Source: Saposhnikovia divaricata
Lineage: Eukaryota; Streptophyta; Magnoliopsida; Apiales; Apiaceae
Reading direction: 5' to 3'
DNA length: 64,000 nucleotides
NCBI GenBank assembly: GCA_036435485.1
Contig: CM071600.1
Coordinates: 51,705,546 to 51,769,545 of the forward strand
The notes under the pieces are model-generated. The model was not told the origin of the DNA and searched no databases. It saw nothing but the letters and a program-made list of their open reading frames with translations. Below, in pieces: positions 20,700-32,699 of this stretch. Position 1 is the stretch's first letter. Every line of letters begins with the position of its first letter. Made by a program: the position numbers and the translations under genes.

Positions 20700-20951
20700 A
20701 GTTCCGGCTTACCACCACTGAGAAGGGAGTTGCTTGGTCACCAAAGATTACCTTGTAATCTTTAGTGTGTAAGTTTTTTATGTACCAGAATATCAGAATT
20801 GTGCAATGTCAGTTACAGTATTTATGATGAGAACTATTTCTCCAACAAAGCTCTTCATCAACAAGATTTTATGAGATCTTTCATACAAGTAGAGATGTTC
20901 AAAAAGCCAGAAGCCCGAAATTCGGCCCGGTCCGATTCGAAAAAAAGCCTG
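20700..20951. repeat. Tandem duplication, unit 2
   Basis: Second copy of the block starting at 20348. It runs on into the full hAT-like element. Confidence 0.75.
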
Positions 20952-21553
20952 AAAAGCTCGGCTCGAAAAAAGCCCGGCCCGGTTAGGCCCGGCCCGAGGG
21001 CCTAAGACGGGCCTTAAAAGCCCGGCCTTTTAAAAAGCCCGGATAAAGCCCAGTTCGGCCCGGATAAAAGCCCGGGCTTTTTTAAATATCCGGATAAAAA
21101 TTTGATTTTTTATAGATAAAATCTAAAATTATATAATATTTTTGATTAATTTTAAGAATATTAAACTTAGAAATAGTGGGAATGTGATTGATCATGAGGC
21201 TAGGAAGAATCAACAATATACAAGACAAACTCTTCTTTAAAGAAGACTAATTGAGTGTAGAGGATGTGCTTCTCGAAATAGTCATATGCGAGAAGATTTA
21301 TATAGCTAACGGTTGCCTTACGGTTGCCTTAAGTCATAACGCAGATTATGAGTAAAAAATTCTTGAGTTGCAGTGATGTTTTATGATAAAACAAGTATTA
21401 TGCTAGTAATTTTTTAGTATTAGGTTTCGTGGTGTCTCTTTTTATGTATTCTAGATTATAGAAGTTCAAGGACGTAAATATTTAGAGGTTGTTTCTTTAG
21501 TAAGATTTTATTTTTTTGTATATTAATATATTAGCTTTGCAAAAAAAAAGACA

Positions 21554-21599
<46 letters not shown>

Positions 21600-21789
21600 T
21601 AAAAAAAAAACCCCGGCCCGGCCCGATCCGGCCGGCCCGAGGGCCTAAAACGGGCCTCATATTTTAGAGAAAGCCCGATCCGACCCGGTCCGACCCGATT
21701 TTTTAAAAAGTCCGGCCCGATTATTAAAAAGCCCGAACTTTTTAAAGTCCGGATAAAGCCCGACCCGAAGAACTTTTTGTGCATCTCTA
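20890..21789. mobile_element. Non-autonomous hAT-like element
   Basis: Left end TAGAGATGTTCAAAAAG; right end, reverse-complemented, TAGAGATGCACAAAAAG. The flanking 8-bp duplication has one mismatch (CATACAAG at 20882-20889, CCTACAAG at 21790-21797). Both subterminal regions are packed with GCCCGG/CCGGGC motifs, as in many plant hAT elements. The middle is AT-rich, with a (TA)n run near 21558-21596. No transposase. Confidence 0.75.
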
Positions 21790-21797
21790 CCTACAAG

Positions 21798-22651
21798 CTT
21801 ACTACTTGTATCATACTATTCTTTAAGGTTATAATGTTTCAATATCAGGGTGATGATAAAATATTTTTAAGGAAAAAAAACTCGGTCTCCTAATATTGTA
21901 TTTCGATACAACTTATTTATTAAAGGAAAAAAAAAATAGACTGATCTCATCACACCTTAAAATAACTTAAAAAGCAGCCTAATTAACTATAAAATTATGA
22001 ATCCCCGTGGTCTTTGAATGCTGATCAAGTTTCGATAATTGAGTATATTTTTTATTTGTTGATAATTTTATTTGACTTGTGAACAATGATCATTGAGAAA
22101 GAAATGCAAAAAGAAAGAAATGACAACATTTGCAAAAAGAAAGAAATGACAACATTTAAAAGAAAGAAATGGAGGAAAACAACGACACAGTAGTCGTAAG
22201 GTATGAAAGGAACATAATTTTGTCTCACTTTATTTTGCAAAAATATCATATCTTTCAGGGGTGACAAGTCTGACAACCAAATTGTTATATCTTTCAGGGC
22301 TGACAAGTCTGAGACCACCAGAAACTAGGCACAACATGCAATCCAATTATCTACACAATTTGACAAACAAAACACCAAAATACGTACACGACTCGATTAA
22401 TCTGAATATGACCGAAATGACTTGCTTTCCAGATTTTTATTCCATTACTGAGATCAAATCTAAAGAATGACAGGAACATGACTCGATTAACATGAATATG
22501 ACTGATATGACTCGTGTTTCATATTTAATCTTTTTAACCTTACGTTGTATTTATTACAACACGAAATTGACACGTTTACAGACATCGGACACAAACTAGA
22601 CATGACTTGGAATCAAAAAATGCTACCAGTTCTCAGAGGACAGAAATATTA
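21798..22651. other. Intergenic, short local duplications
   Basis: AT-rich DNA downstream of copy 2. Near 22080-22170 GAAAGAAATG repeats several times. Near 22250-22310 a TATCTTTCAGGGNTGACAAG segment is duplicated. No gene seen. Confidence 0.5.
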
Positions 22652-24265
22652 TCAGTAGACAGTAGTACTTTTATTACCTATCAGTAACGATTTTTTCACT
22701 CTACTGATAAGTGGAATGCTTTGCTCATGCCTGAAGAAATTAAATGGATCAGCCTTGGTCTTTACTTTTGCCAGTCTCCTGAAGTTACTGTTAAAGTACT
22801 TCTTTCCCCAGCTTGCTGCTTCATTGTAGGTTGTGTTCAACTGCTTATTTATCCCCAAGTCAAAATCCCTGTAATTCTGGTAAGCTCTTCTCGGGGAGTG
22901 GGAAACGTATGGCTTCATGTACTTGTAAAGCTTCCTGATCCAGTACATATGCTTCTTCGTTGCCTTGGCAGTATTTACGTCCCATTTCACTAAATACTGC
23001 AGGTTGTACAAATTTCCTTTTCGATGTGGGTACGGGGTCTTAGATTTTGAAATTTTATTCATCCTTCCTCCAAATGGTTCCATTATCACAAAAACTGATT
23101 CTTCTGTTTGAAATTGTTTCCAAATTCCTTCCAGCCCACTTTTCGGTATTGGTTTAGTCACAAAATCTGATTTTGCTTTGAAATTGCTCTGGTAATGGTC
23201 TGTTCTGGTCAGAAAAACATCCCAGGACTGCTCTTTCGGATAACCTGCAAACGATAATGCAGATTCAAACCATGTCATTTCAGTGCAGTTTTCTGCTCTT
23301 AGACCGAATTCTGGGAACCATTTGCCCATCAATGGTAACAGCTTACTGACTTCCCCAAGGTATAGTGACTGAAATGAAGCTTGTCCTGTCTTATTGTTCA
23401 CCTGTCCAACATTCTGCATGATAATCCTGATGAAGAGATCTTCAGGTAACTTATCTGCAACATATTGCCACCTGTGAACAAGCTCAGTGGCTCCTTGGTC
23501 TAATTTTTTATCGACACTAAAGTATGTCACCACTGCTGGAACTCGGACCAGCTTGAATTTCCAAGATACAATGACTCCAAAGCTGGCTCCACCTCCTCCC
23601 CTAATTGCCCAAAATAAGTTTTTCCCCATGGTTTTTCTGTCGAGGATTCTTCCATGCACATCAATTAGATATGCATCTATTACATTGTCAGCTGCGAGTC
23701 CATGTTTTCTCACCATATTACCAAATCCTCCACCACTAACGTGGCCACCAATGCCTACACTAGGACACACCCCTCCTGGAAACCCATGAACTTTACTTTT
23801 CTTTGCGATGTTATAGTATAGTTCTCCTATTGTTGCCCCAGATTGTACCCATGCTGTCTCATCATCTATATCCACTCTGACTGCTCGAAGATTTATAAGG
23901 TTAATAATAATAAAAGGGACTTTGCTGCGGAATGATAGGCCTTCGTAATCATGACCACCACTTAATATTCTAGCTTCTAGGCCATTTTTTCGGCTGCAAT
24001 GTATCGATGCTTGAATTTCGATATCGGTATAAGGAGTGACGATGTATAGAGGTTTTTGGCTTGTAGTATTAACCCATCTCGGATTTTGTTGAGATTTATT
24101 CAAAGTCGTCGAGTAGGAAAATGAGCCTGGTGCAAGGAGATGATCAGAAGAGTTGAGAACTTTTTTAGTATGGGAGGACATGCACTTCACAAATGCTAAA
24201 TGTGTTGCATTGCAAGTTGCTAACACTACTGCAAGAAGGAGAAAAATTAACTTTATGCAAGTCAT
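22652..24265 (-). CDS. BBE-like FAD-linked oxidoreductase, copy 2
   Basis: A complete intronless 537-residue protein, closest to copies 1 and 5. It has a signal peptide (residues 1-21), SGGHDYEG with His105, GVCPSVGIGGH with Cys167, gatekeeper Val170, Phe181 in place of the active-site Tyr, Asn421 and Gln423, NYRDFDLG, and HEQSIP near the end. It has a basic C-terminal tail about 10 residues longer than in copy 1. Expected to be a secreted or vacuolar flavoprotein oxidase. The substrate is unknown, and the Phe/Asn pair suggests chemistry unlike that of the Tyr/Lys type. I see no frameshift or stop. Confidence 0.93.
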   Translation of the reverse strand: MTCIKLIFLLLAVVLATCNATHLAFVKCMSSHTKKVLNSSDHLLAPGSFSYSTTLNKSQQNPRWVNTTSQKPLYIVTPYTDIEIQASIHCSRKNGLEARILSGGHDYEGLSFRSKVPFIIINLINLRAVRVDIDDETAWVQSGATIGELYYNIAKKSKVHGFPGGVCPSVGIGGHVSGGGFGNMVRKHGLAADNVIDAYLIDVHGRILDRKTMGKNLFWAIRGGGGASFGVIVSWKFKLVRVPAVVTYFSVDKKLDQGATELVHRWQYVADKLPEDLFIRIIMQNVGQVNNKTGQASFQSLYLGEVSKLLPLMGKWFPEFGLRAENCTEMTWFESALSFAGYPKEQSWDVFLTRTDHYQSNFKAKSDFVTKPIPKSGLEGIWKQFQTEESVFVIMEPFGGRMNKISKSKTPYPHRKGNLYNLQYLVKWDVNTAKATKKHMYWIRKLYKYMKPYVSHSPRRAYQNYRDFDLGINKQLNTTYNEAASWGKKYFNSNFRRLAKVKTKADPFNFFRHEQSIPLISRVKKSLLIGNKSTTVY

Positions 24266-24297
24266 TTTGTGTTTGTGATCTTGGGTACATTTCTTGC

Positions 24298-24307
24298 TAT
24301 TTATAAA
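24298..24307 (-). promoter_or_regulatory. TATA box of BBE-like copy 2
   Basis: Minus-strand TTTATAAATA, about 33-42 bp upstream of the ATG, matching the spacing in copy 1. Confidence 0.55.
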
Positions 24308-24348
24308 TGTATTTACAAGAAGACGCTATTTAGCACGGAGTAGTGCTA

Positions 24349-24540
24349 GGTACCCCAAAATATTTACCAAATTTTTTTCAAAATGACGTGCTATGACATT
24401 TGGCAAAATTTGATTCGTGGGCACATACGAATGCACGCGCGCGGGGTTGTGTTTTATTAATAAGAAGTTATCAAATAAACTTGTGACACATCAGCATTTG
24501 ATAAAAGTTTTGGGAATTTTTTTTGGACTTTTAGCATTTT
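24349..24540. mobile_element. Possible MITE in the copy 2 promoter
   Basis: Starts AGTGCTAGGTACCCC. The right end, reverse-complemented, starts AATGCTAAAAGTCC, giving partly matching inverted ends of a common plant MITE style. I could not define a target duplication. Confidence 0.4.
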
Positions 24541-26195
24541 CCATTTAGCAAGACACTTCACCGGCAGTCTTCAATTCAATTCAAATCTAATAATAAATCG
24601 AAGAAAACAAAATTAAATATATATTCAAATTAATAATAGGCGGCGGCGCATGTCCCTTAGCCACCATGCTTAATTAAGTTCTTTAACTTGAATTACATTG
24701 CTAATAAACAATCTGCGTGATTTTTTCTATTATAAATAAGGATAATATTGTTAAAAAATGGTTATCTACCAATCGTTACGAAAGTGATATTACAAGAGCA
24801 CCATCGGGAGCGATAAGAAGAAATAATCACCAATAATGATGACGTTACTTAACATAATTTTGGTCTTCGGTTGCTAACATGTGTGCCTGTCAACTTCGAG
24901 TACGAACGAAATATATAATTTCTTTATATTGCAATCTTTTCGGAGGTTGCTGAAATAATAGCGTTTTTTCTTGAAAAAATAATTTAAAATAGTACTTTGT
25001 AAACTGATATTAGCATTTTTTGAATTTTTAAAAATTATGTATTTTTTGAAATAAAATCTTTAAATATTTTTTTTTGAAAAAAGATGGACATCAACTTGGA
25101 TCAAAATTCTCTCAACTGGTATCCGATTTTAAGATATACTGTCCGAAAACATTAATTTAACAGGGTTGCATGTCTCAAATTTTAGTGTCTGGCAGTAAAC
25201 TAGATATAAGAAAAAAATGGGACTCTGGAACAAGATTTGAGAACTAACTAATCACCAGAGTTAAAAAAAAAATCAAATGGCGAACGAATCAGGTTTGCAT
25301 TGTTTTGTTGTCATGTCTTTAGAAAATCAATCCAGCTAACGGTATACAAAATTCTGGAGCCAGAGAGCGTTGAAGAAAAATGACGGTTGATAATTAGTTT
25401 TAAGTTCATAATTTTTAATAATGTTGCCCGAATATGAATTCAGATTCGGTGATTTTTGTGGCTAAAAATTATACAAATCAAATTTATACAATTTATGATT
25501 TTGAAAATTTATTCTTCTAATAACTTCATTAACAAAATCATTTTACAAGTTTTTTTTATATATTTGAATTCTATTTTTTTTCGTCACTACACACTGTACT
25601 TTTGTTCCTTAGTTGATAAAAAAAGAAAAGTATATCCTTAAAATTTCATTTTTTTGTTGGTACCTCCTAAAATTCGAAATAAAGATATTATGGATTTGTC
25701 ATGTCAAGTTTCGGGTCATGTCAAATTTTATCACCCTTACATAATCGGCTTATTTCGGGGTCCATTCGACTCATAAAGAACAAATTGAAAATACTTCAAT
25801 GTAATAGCCATGATGATTGACTAAAAAACATTTAAATTAGGAATAGTTAAAATTTTACATAAAAGAATAAATAGAACTCCAATATATTTAGTCATAATAA
25901 TAATAATTTAATATAGTTTTTACTAAAAGAAATTTTAGTTCGATAAATATAGTCAATAAATTATGATTGTCAACAATTTTGTCAAGAAAATTATGGATTG
26001 AAATGTCATTTTTTTTATTACATATTTTTTTTTATTACATATTACCTAAAATATTATAGCTAATGATTATTTTCCAACTAATATGCTCTAACTTAAATCA
26101 AGATTATAGACAAATATAATTCTTAAGGTTTTTTTTTTTATTTTCAGGATATAATGTATGACATAATTGTATGCTTTATATTCACGTGGGAGGAA
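24541..26195. other. AT-rich intergenic DNA
   Basis: Many homopolymer runs and no sustained coding signal. Near 26062-26092 a segment whose reverse complement reads GAGCATATTAGTTGG may be the end of another small MITE. Confidence 0.45.
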
Positions 26196-26203
26196 AGAAA
26201 GAT

Positions 26204-27012
26204 GAGAAAATGATCAAAATACACCATTTTTGTAGTCTCTTTGTTCAAAATACCCGTATGCGTTGCTGTCCGCCCTTTTTGACCACGAACCACGCATGCT
26301 GGGCATGCGCAGCCTAAAACACGCATTACAGAGTTGCGTATCCTCATTCACGCAACACCCAGATGCGTGATGACGTCATCATGTGTCATTTTTCACAAAC
26401 GCAGCTGGCATCTCCGACGAGTTCCAATCGCCTCTCCCTCGTCCAGCACTTTCAGGCAACGTCCACAACCACTGGGCACATCAAAATGAAGACCAAACCT
26501 CCCTCGCTTTTTTCCCTTATTCTGTTATTGATTTTGGCCCCGCAGGGCCTAGATAAACCAATCGGAAACGAGTTCATATTTTGGGGTTTTTGAATCCGGC
26601 AAAACAAACAAAAATCGAATTGTATAGACTTGTAGAGGGTGAGATGGTGATGATTTTGGTGTATGGTACGTGACTGAAAGATGCTTCGATGATAGTGAAC
26701 GAATGGGTGGTCGGAATTCTGAAAAAATCGCCACCAGTCATCTCTCTCTCGCCTTCGACGAAAACGATGAACAGTTCTACAGTTACGCATCTCAGAGATG
26801 CGTAACACAACATGCACATCCTCAACATGCATATCTTAAATACGCATGTGGCAACTACTTTCCATTTTCTAAAGACCACGCATGTGAGATATGCGTGTAT
26901 TGTGTACGCATGTGGCACATGCGTGGTCCATGGGTAAAAAGGGTGGACGTTTTGCCCGGTGGGTATTTTGGGCACTTGTAATTAAATGGTGGGTATTTTG
27001 GTTTTTCACCCC
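26204..27012. mobile_element. Mutator-like foldback element, non-autonomous
   Basis: AGAAAGAT is duplicated at 26196-26203 and 27013-27020 (8 bp; a ninth base may be mismatched). The ends form a long imperfect inverted repeat of more than 100 bp: ATGATCAAAATACACCATTT on the left pairs with the reverse complement of the right end, AAACCAAAATACCCACCATT. Long inverted repeats with 8-9 bp duplications suggest a non-autonomous MULE. The arms carry an array of ~20-bp ACGCA...TGCGT palindromes. The centre (26400-26760) has higher GC and could be captured host DNA, but I recognise no protein. Confidence 0.65.
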
Positions 27013-27175
27013 AGAAAGATTGTGTTGATATATTCTTTTGTTTTTGAAATTTTGTGTAAATATATTCTCTTCTTTTTTTTTGGTCAGGCTTGTGTTTATA
27101 TATTCTGAATATCCTTCTCGTAATATAATGTGGGTGTCCTAAAGGTGGTGCCTACGTGGTCATTTCAAGAGAATA

Positions 27176-27335
27176 AGAGCATTTCAACAGCAATAGCTAA
27201 GGTCAATTAAAATGATATATTGTATAATAATTATTAGCTAAAATTTGTTGAATTTGTAAAAAAATTATGTGAAATTAGTTATATTTTAAAAATAATATTT
27301 TTAATAATTTTTAAATATTCCAATGACATTAAATC
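27176..27335. mobile_element. Truncated MITE fused to the gypsy LTR
   Basis: Begins GAGCATTTCAACAGCAATAG, the same style of end as the MITE at 55515-55904. It is cut at 27335, exactly where the gypsy LTR starts in mid-sequence. One deletion probably removed the rest of both. Confidence 0.5.
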
Positions 27336-28408
27336 TGCCATGTTTTTGGACCCTATACCCGTACGGTAGGTTACTGTCCAGACTCCCAAGTGACCATGAG
27401 ATGATAGAGCTTGGTTCATAGATCGTTTTGATATAAAGTGCGTTAAAATCTGATGAACGGTTTAGGAGAAAAATCAGTTTTAGTGAAAGACGTTCGATAG
27501 TCGAGAAAACGTAGTTGTACCAACTTTGAGGCTATAACTACCATACTTAGACATTATTAAAAATTATAAAACTTTGGGACATTGCAGTAGGGTAGTCAGA
27601 GAGTCATTACCAGTTGACCTTGTAGTAAAATTCGAAATCCATATTTTCTGGGAATTTTTACAGTTAAGTGTGGTCGTTAGGGGAAATGGTGAAAACCCCT
27701 GAAACCTCGATTGAACTTATAAATGGTTAAGTTCTTGAACCTTTGGGGTAGTAGTGATACGTTAAACATATGTAAAGTGTCAAGGGTAATGTTATACAAG
27801 AGTAAAGTGAGAAAGGAATGTAGTATTCGAACGACGGTTCTTTTTGTGTTTATAGAAACTTCGGGAGAGCCACGAGCTATACTGCAAGGATACAGAGATA
27901 GAGGCAAGATTTCTTCTATCCTTACTTTGTAAAACTAATTATCTTCACAAAGAAACTTGATTTCATGGAATATATATGTGATGCTATTATTACTATATTG
28001 TGAAAAAATTGTCTTCCTTGAGTATTGATATTGAAAAGAAAGGTATACGAAGATGTATATGAATATGGATATGAGTATGAGATGGATATGAATATGGATA
28101 TGAGTATGAGATGGATATGTATAGAGATGATTATGCATGAAGTGAACATGCCTTATGATTAAGAGAATAAGAGAGAATGGTATTAGTTGGTATCTAAAGT
28201 AAATAAAAGAATGGTATCAGTTGTTATCTAGGGTTATATGGTTTATAACACTATATTAAAAATATTCTTTTTGAGTATCAGTGGTTTAATAAATATTATT
28301 TGATTATCATTCATTACTCTTAAAATAGACAGAATATTTTATGAATATAAAAGTATATTTGATTCCTGAATATGAAAGAGATGTCTGGATCATAATCAAA
28401 GCATTATG

Positions 28409-28477
<69 letters not shown>

Positions 28478-29507
28478 ATAGACGTAATGTGCGAGAATGG
28501 AAATGATATGGGTGAATGATATGTGGAAATGAAAGCGAGAAAATGGAAATGTGGAATGATATTTTAAAAATGGAATAATGATGTGACAAAAAGGGGGATT
28601 GCAACAGACTTGCGTAAGTGGCTGTGTCAGGGCTGTGTGCGACACAGTCCAGCATTTATTATTTTTATTACGGTACGAAGATGCCAAGGGAGGATGTTAG
28701 CAGGTGGCCTTCCTCCAGGGATGATCTTCATTCCTTCTACCGGTAGTAAAAAGAGAGCAGGTACGATTAGGCGACTGATCATCGTCCTAATGTATCAGGC
28801 GACAGCAGATATCCCCAATGTTTTTGAAAAGAAAGTGTTGACAATGGTTTTCAGATTTCTATACTGAAAACAGAATAATGATATGAGATGATGGAATTAT
28901 GGTTACAGATGAAGAAAAACTGATATTATATAATAAGAGCTTTATTCTTCCTTAAAGATTATAATTGGTTTCTGCTTATATATGCATATATATGTATACC
29001 TGCTCACATTCTAAATTCTAGTTTACAATATTATCTTGCAGAGCTATTATAGCTCACTCTTGCTACTTATGTATATAGTAGCTAGGTCCCATGCCGATAC
29101 TACGCACTACACCCCGCAAGAGGGTAAGGGAAAGGCGACCTTTTGAGCGAGTGCTGGCGACCATCCCCGAGGTAGTGACAAGCGAAAGGGGCTTAGTAGA
29201 CTTATGTAAATTAAGTGTGTAAGTTTGTAATAAACTTTTGGTTGTTGAAATGCTTCCTGTAGAAGTATTATTCAACAATGTACTTAGTAGCATTCTGGGT
29301 TTGTATTAACTGTTAACTTTAAACTTTTAATATTGTGAATGTTGTTCAATGAGCATATGACTGGTGTGTGTGTGTGTGTGTATTAGTGTGGGGTCAATTG
29401 CTTAAGTATTAAATATTAAGTAAAAAAAAACTCAAGAGATATTGATATTGAATGGAAATTGGACCGTGATGACCTGGATCCTTGACCCCGGATCTAGGGG
29501 CGTCACA
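27336..29507 (+). repeat. 5' LTR (truncated) of the gypsy element
   Basis: Corresponds to 34735-36926 of the 3' LTR. It lacks the first ~1.26 kb and also a ~45-bp segment present at about 36307-36352. It contains a duplicated ATATGGATATGAGTATGAGA unit near 28055-28115 and a (TA)n run at 28411-28474. Confidence 0.85.
28411..28474. repeat. (TA)n microsatellite in the LTR
   Basis: About 31 units. The matching site in the other LTR (35811-35849) has about 19, showing length change since insertion. Confidence 0.9.
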
Positions 29508-29509
29508 GA

Positions 29510-29521
29510 TGGTATCAGAGC
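29510..29521 (+). other. Primer binding site of the gypsy element
   Basis: TGGTATCAGAGC, two bases after the LTR, consistent with tRNA-iMet priming. Confidence 0.85.
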
Positions 29522-29700
29522 TAAGAGTCATAATGCTCAAGAACAAGAGTAATAATAATAATTGTATCAGTAATAATATAAATTGTGAACTTCCATCGAG
29601 TTCAAGGGTGGTATATCGCAGATAGTTTTATTTTAAGCATTGATTAAAATTTTATAGATTATTACTAATATAATTTTATGTTTTATTATAGGGATCAGAG

Positions 29701-30611
29701 ATGGGAGAGCCGAGTCGAGACCCTCAGTGGTTAGGATTGTCAGAGCAGGAGCTTGTAGATCTACAGCTAGCCGGGGTAGAGGTTCCCGAGTATGCGGTCG
29801 ATGACCTCAGGGAGAGACGTCGAGCGGCAGCCAGAGAGAGATGTGAGCAGAGACTGAGAGAGGAGGCAAAGGAGCGTAGACAGAGCGATGCTGTAGCCAT
29901 AGTGCCATACATTGGTAGACCTTCTACAGGATCTGATGAGGCAGGTCCTTCTAGAGTGAGATGGGAGATTCCTGAGGAGGAAAGGCCGTTACGTAAGAGG
30001 CCTAGGTTGTCAGTCATAGCTGAGGAGGAGGAGGAGACTGAGTGGACCGATATCCATATGATACCTACCCCTGCCTTGCCTATTCCAGTACCATCACCAG
30101 TCCCATCTCCCTCACCGAGTCCTGGCCCTCTAGAGGATCCAGCTGAGCCATTCACTCCGCCAGGACATTTTATCTTCTCAGAGGATGAGATAGAGGGAGA
30201 TCCGTCTGAGGATGCAGATACCGAGTCTATTCCTCCATCCCCACCATTTGCACCTCCACCACCTCCGCCTGTACAGGCACCTGCCCCAGCTGCTGTGCCC
30301 CCTCAGGAGGCACCCTTACCGACAGGTGACTCACTACCAGCCATTCTGTTGACGGAGTACTTTGCCCTACAGGGTCAGTTGGAGGAGTCCCGCCGGGTGA
30401 TAGACACAATGATGCAGAGGTCAGAGAGAGGGAGAGGAGGAATCATTCCTGATGGTATATCCTTGGGATTAGTGAGTGTTGAGCTGCGGGCCCTGGTGAC
30501 ATTAGGAGGCTGTTAGCTGATAGAGGAGACCCAGAGTGGAGGGTTGCGATAGTGGATACAGTCACGTCTATGGTAGTCCAGATCCGAGACATTATTAGGG
30601 CAGGACTGTGA
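29701..30611 (+). pseudogene. Extra ORF between primer site and gag, frameshifted near its end
   Basis: The first 271-codon frame starts MGEPSRDPQWLGLSEQELVD. It has a basic helical stretch (RERRRAAARERCEQRLREEA), a possible nuclear signal (RKRPR), an acidic patch and a long Pro/Ser-rich region. A C-terminal helix follows (YFALQGQLEESRRVIDTMM). The frame then shifts near 30470-30490. The likely true end, in another frame, contains LLADRGDPEWRVAIVDTVTS and stops at 30611. I do not recognise the family. It lies in the place of the additional upstream ORF known from some large plant gypsy elements. Confidence 0.55.
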
Positions 30612-31126
30612 GTCGGGATAGTAGTCTACGTCACTAATCAGACTAGTCATCTTACTGATGTCTTTTTGGGGGATTAGTTTAGTTGGTTGCTGTTTTAATC
30701 CCAGTCTGATTGGAAGACAGCTAGTAGCACTTTTGTTGTAGCAGACTAGTATGTACGATTATGTTTGTAGGTTTCGAACCATGTACCCTATGATGTAAAA
30801 TATTAGTAGTAAAAGACGTTGTACCCAAGTTGTAAAATATTTATGTAAATTAATGAAGTTTGTGCATTTCTATCTAAATTTTTGCTGCATTTTAATAATA
30901 AATGTTGAGATTCAAAAATATTGATGTATAAAAGGTGATTGACTTAATGAAAAGGCTATCGTGTTAAGGGCGATACACTTACCTACTAAAGTTATAATAT
31001 GACTAGATGCAAACCGTGTGATAAGAATATTGTGATGTGCAAATGAGTTAATTAATGATATAATTGTGTATATAGAAATGATGTATATTGTAACCCAAAT
31101 TCGAGTAATTAATAAAGACTATTGTT

Positions 31127-32430
31127 ATGTACAGAACTATGTCGCCTAGACGTGATAATAGAGCGAATGCAAGGGAAAATGAGAGAGACGAAAGAAGTCA
31201 AAATATAGAAGGTAATAGACTGAATGAAAATGCTCATAATGAAGAAAATCACGAAGAAAAAGAAGAGGAATCAACTGGCCAACTAGGAAATCCGGGAGGC
31301 AATCCCTTTAACCAATTCATGGAACTATTAAGGCAGAATTTGGCTAATCCACAGAATCCCCAACAACCACCTGTTCTCCCCAATCAGGCAGCTAATTCCT
31401 TTCGTGCCTTTAAGTCATTAAAACCCCCAGAATTTGAGGGAACCACTAACCCAGTAGTAGCCAGGGCATGGCTAAAAGAAATGGAGAAAGCTTTCGAGAT
31501 ATTGAGGATAGAGGAAGATCAGAAAACAGTCTTTGCAGCCTATCTTTTAAAGGGAGAGGCAAATTACTGGTGGGAGGCTAAAAAGAATCTAGAAGGAGTG
31601 GGAGTGATAACCTGGGAGCGTTTTACTAGGGTATTTCTAGATAAATATTCCCCTAGGTATCTAGAGAACCAAATGGAAATAAAGTTTCTGGAGTTAAAAC
31701 AGGATAACCTAACAGTAGCAGAGTATGAAACTAAATTTACAGAACTGTCTAGGTTTGTTCCCGAGTTTGTGCGTACTGAAGAACAACGAGCGAAAAGTTT
31801 CCAACAAGGATTGAAACCATGGCTACGGACGCGAGTGGCACCATTTGAGTTGACTGATTATGCTGCAGTGGTCCGGAAGGCATCTATTATAGAAGTCGAG
31901 AGTGAACAAACCCAAATAGGTCGAGAGAATAAGAAAAGAAGATTTGAGGGCCCGAAAGGAGGTTCAAGTGAGGGAAGCTACTTTAACAAAGGAGGTAGAG
32001 GACAAAAATCTCAATTTGTGGGAAAGTCGGGGGGTAACAAGACTACTAGTGAGACGGTAAATCAGGGTGGTAAATCTTCAGGAACATTTCAGTCCAATCA
32101 ATCACGACCACCATTACCAGATTGTGACACGTGTGGTAAGAAGCATATAGGAGTCTGTAGGGTGCTGGGAGTAACTTGTTTTAAGTGTGGACAAAAAGGA
32201 CACTACCTTAACCAGTGCCCATCAACTGATACAAACCCTAAAGAGATGTTAAGTGTTACCAGTGTGGGAAATTAGAACACATTGCTAGAGATTGCCGTTC
32301 CGGTGGGTCATACGCGCCAGGACAGAGTGTGACTGCTTCAAATAGGCCTATTGCTAGAGTGTGCAACATGACCTTAGGGGAAGCGTTGACGAAACCAGAT
32401 GCGGATACAGGTACTTGTTTTTCGATTTAA
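31127..32430 (+). pseudogene. Ty3/gypsy gag, frameshifted between its zinc knuckles
   Basis: A charged N-terminus is followed by the Retrotrans_gag domain (FEGTTNPVVARAWLKEMEKA, then YLLKGEANYWWEA and FLDKYSPRYLENQMEIKFLE). The first zinc knuckle is CFKCGQKGHYLNQC. The original frame ends at 32275. A second knuckle, CYQCGKLEHIARDC, continues in a shifted frame to about 32430, where the protease should begin but does not. The true start may be the second Met (MSPRRDN, 31139). Gag forms the particle that packages element RNA; this copy is broken. Confidence 0.8.
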
Positions 32431-32699
32431 ATTTTGTGTGTAAGTCTTTGGTTAAGGATCGACTTAATCAATTAATGGAATAAATAAGTTAATAATATAG
32501 ATAAGGAAAATCAGTATCTGTTAAGGGCTATGAAACGTTATGAAAAGAAAAGTAGGAGTGTTTTGGGAAAACACAAGCTCGTTGAGACGAACAGGAAATA
32601 TATATTATAGGTAGTATTTTCTTACAATTGTTTTAAAGAATATTATTAGAGCTTATTTTCTGGAAAATTTTACAGAGATGAGATATAGGAATATTGAGG

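Noticed and set aside
26452..26981. ORFs of 103-133 codons in the Mutator-like element, considered as a captured gene
   Set aside because: Several frames overlap on both strands, none shows a recognisable domain, and part of their length is the palindrome array.
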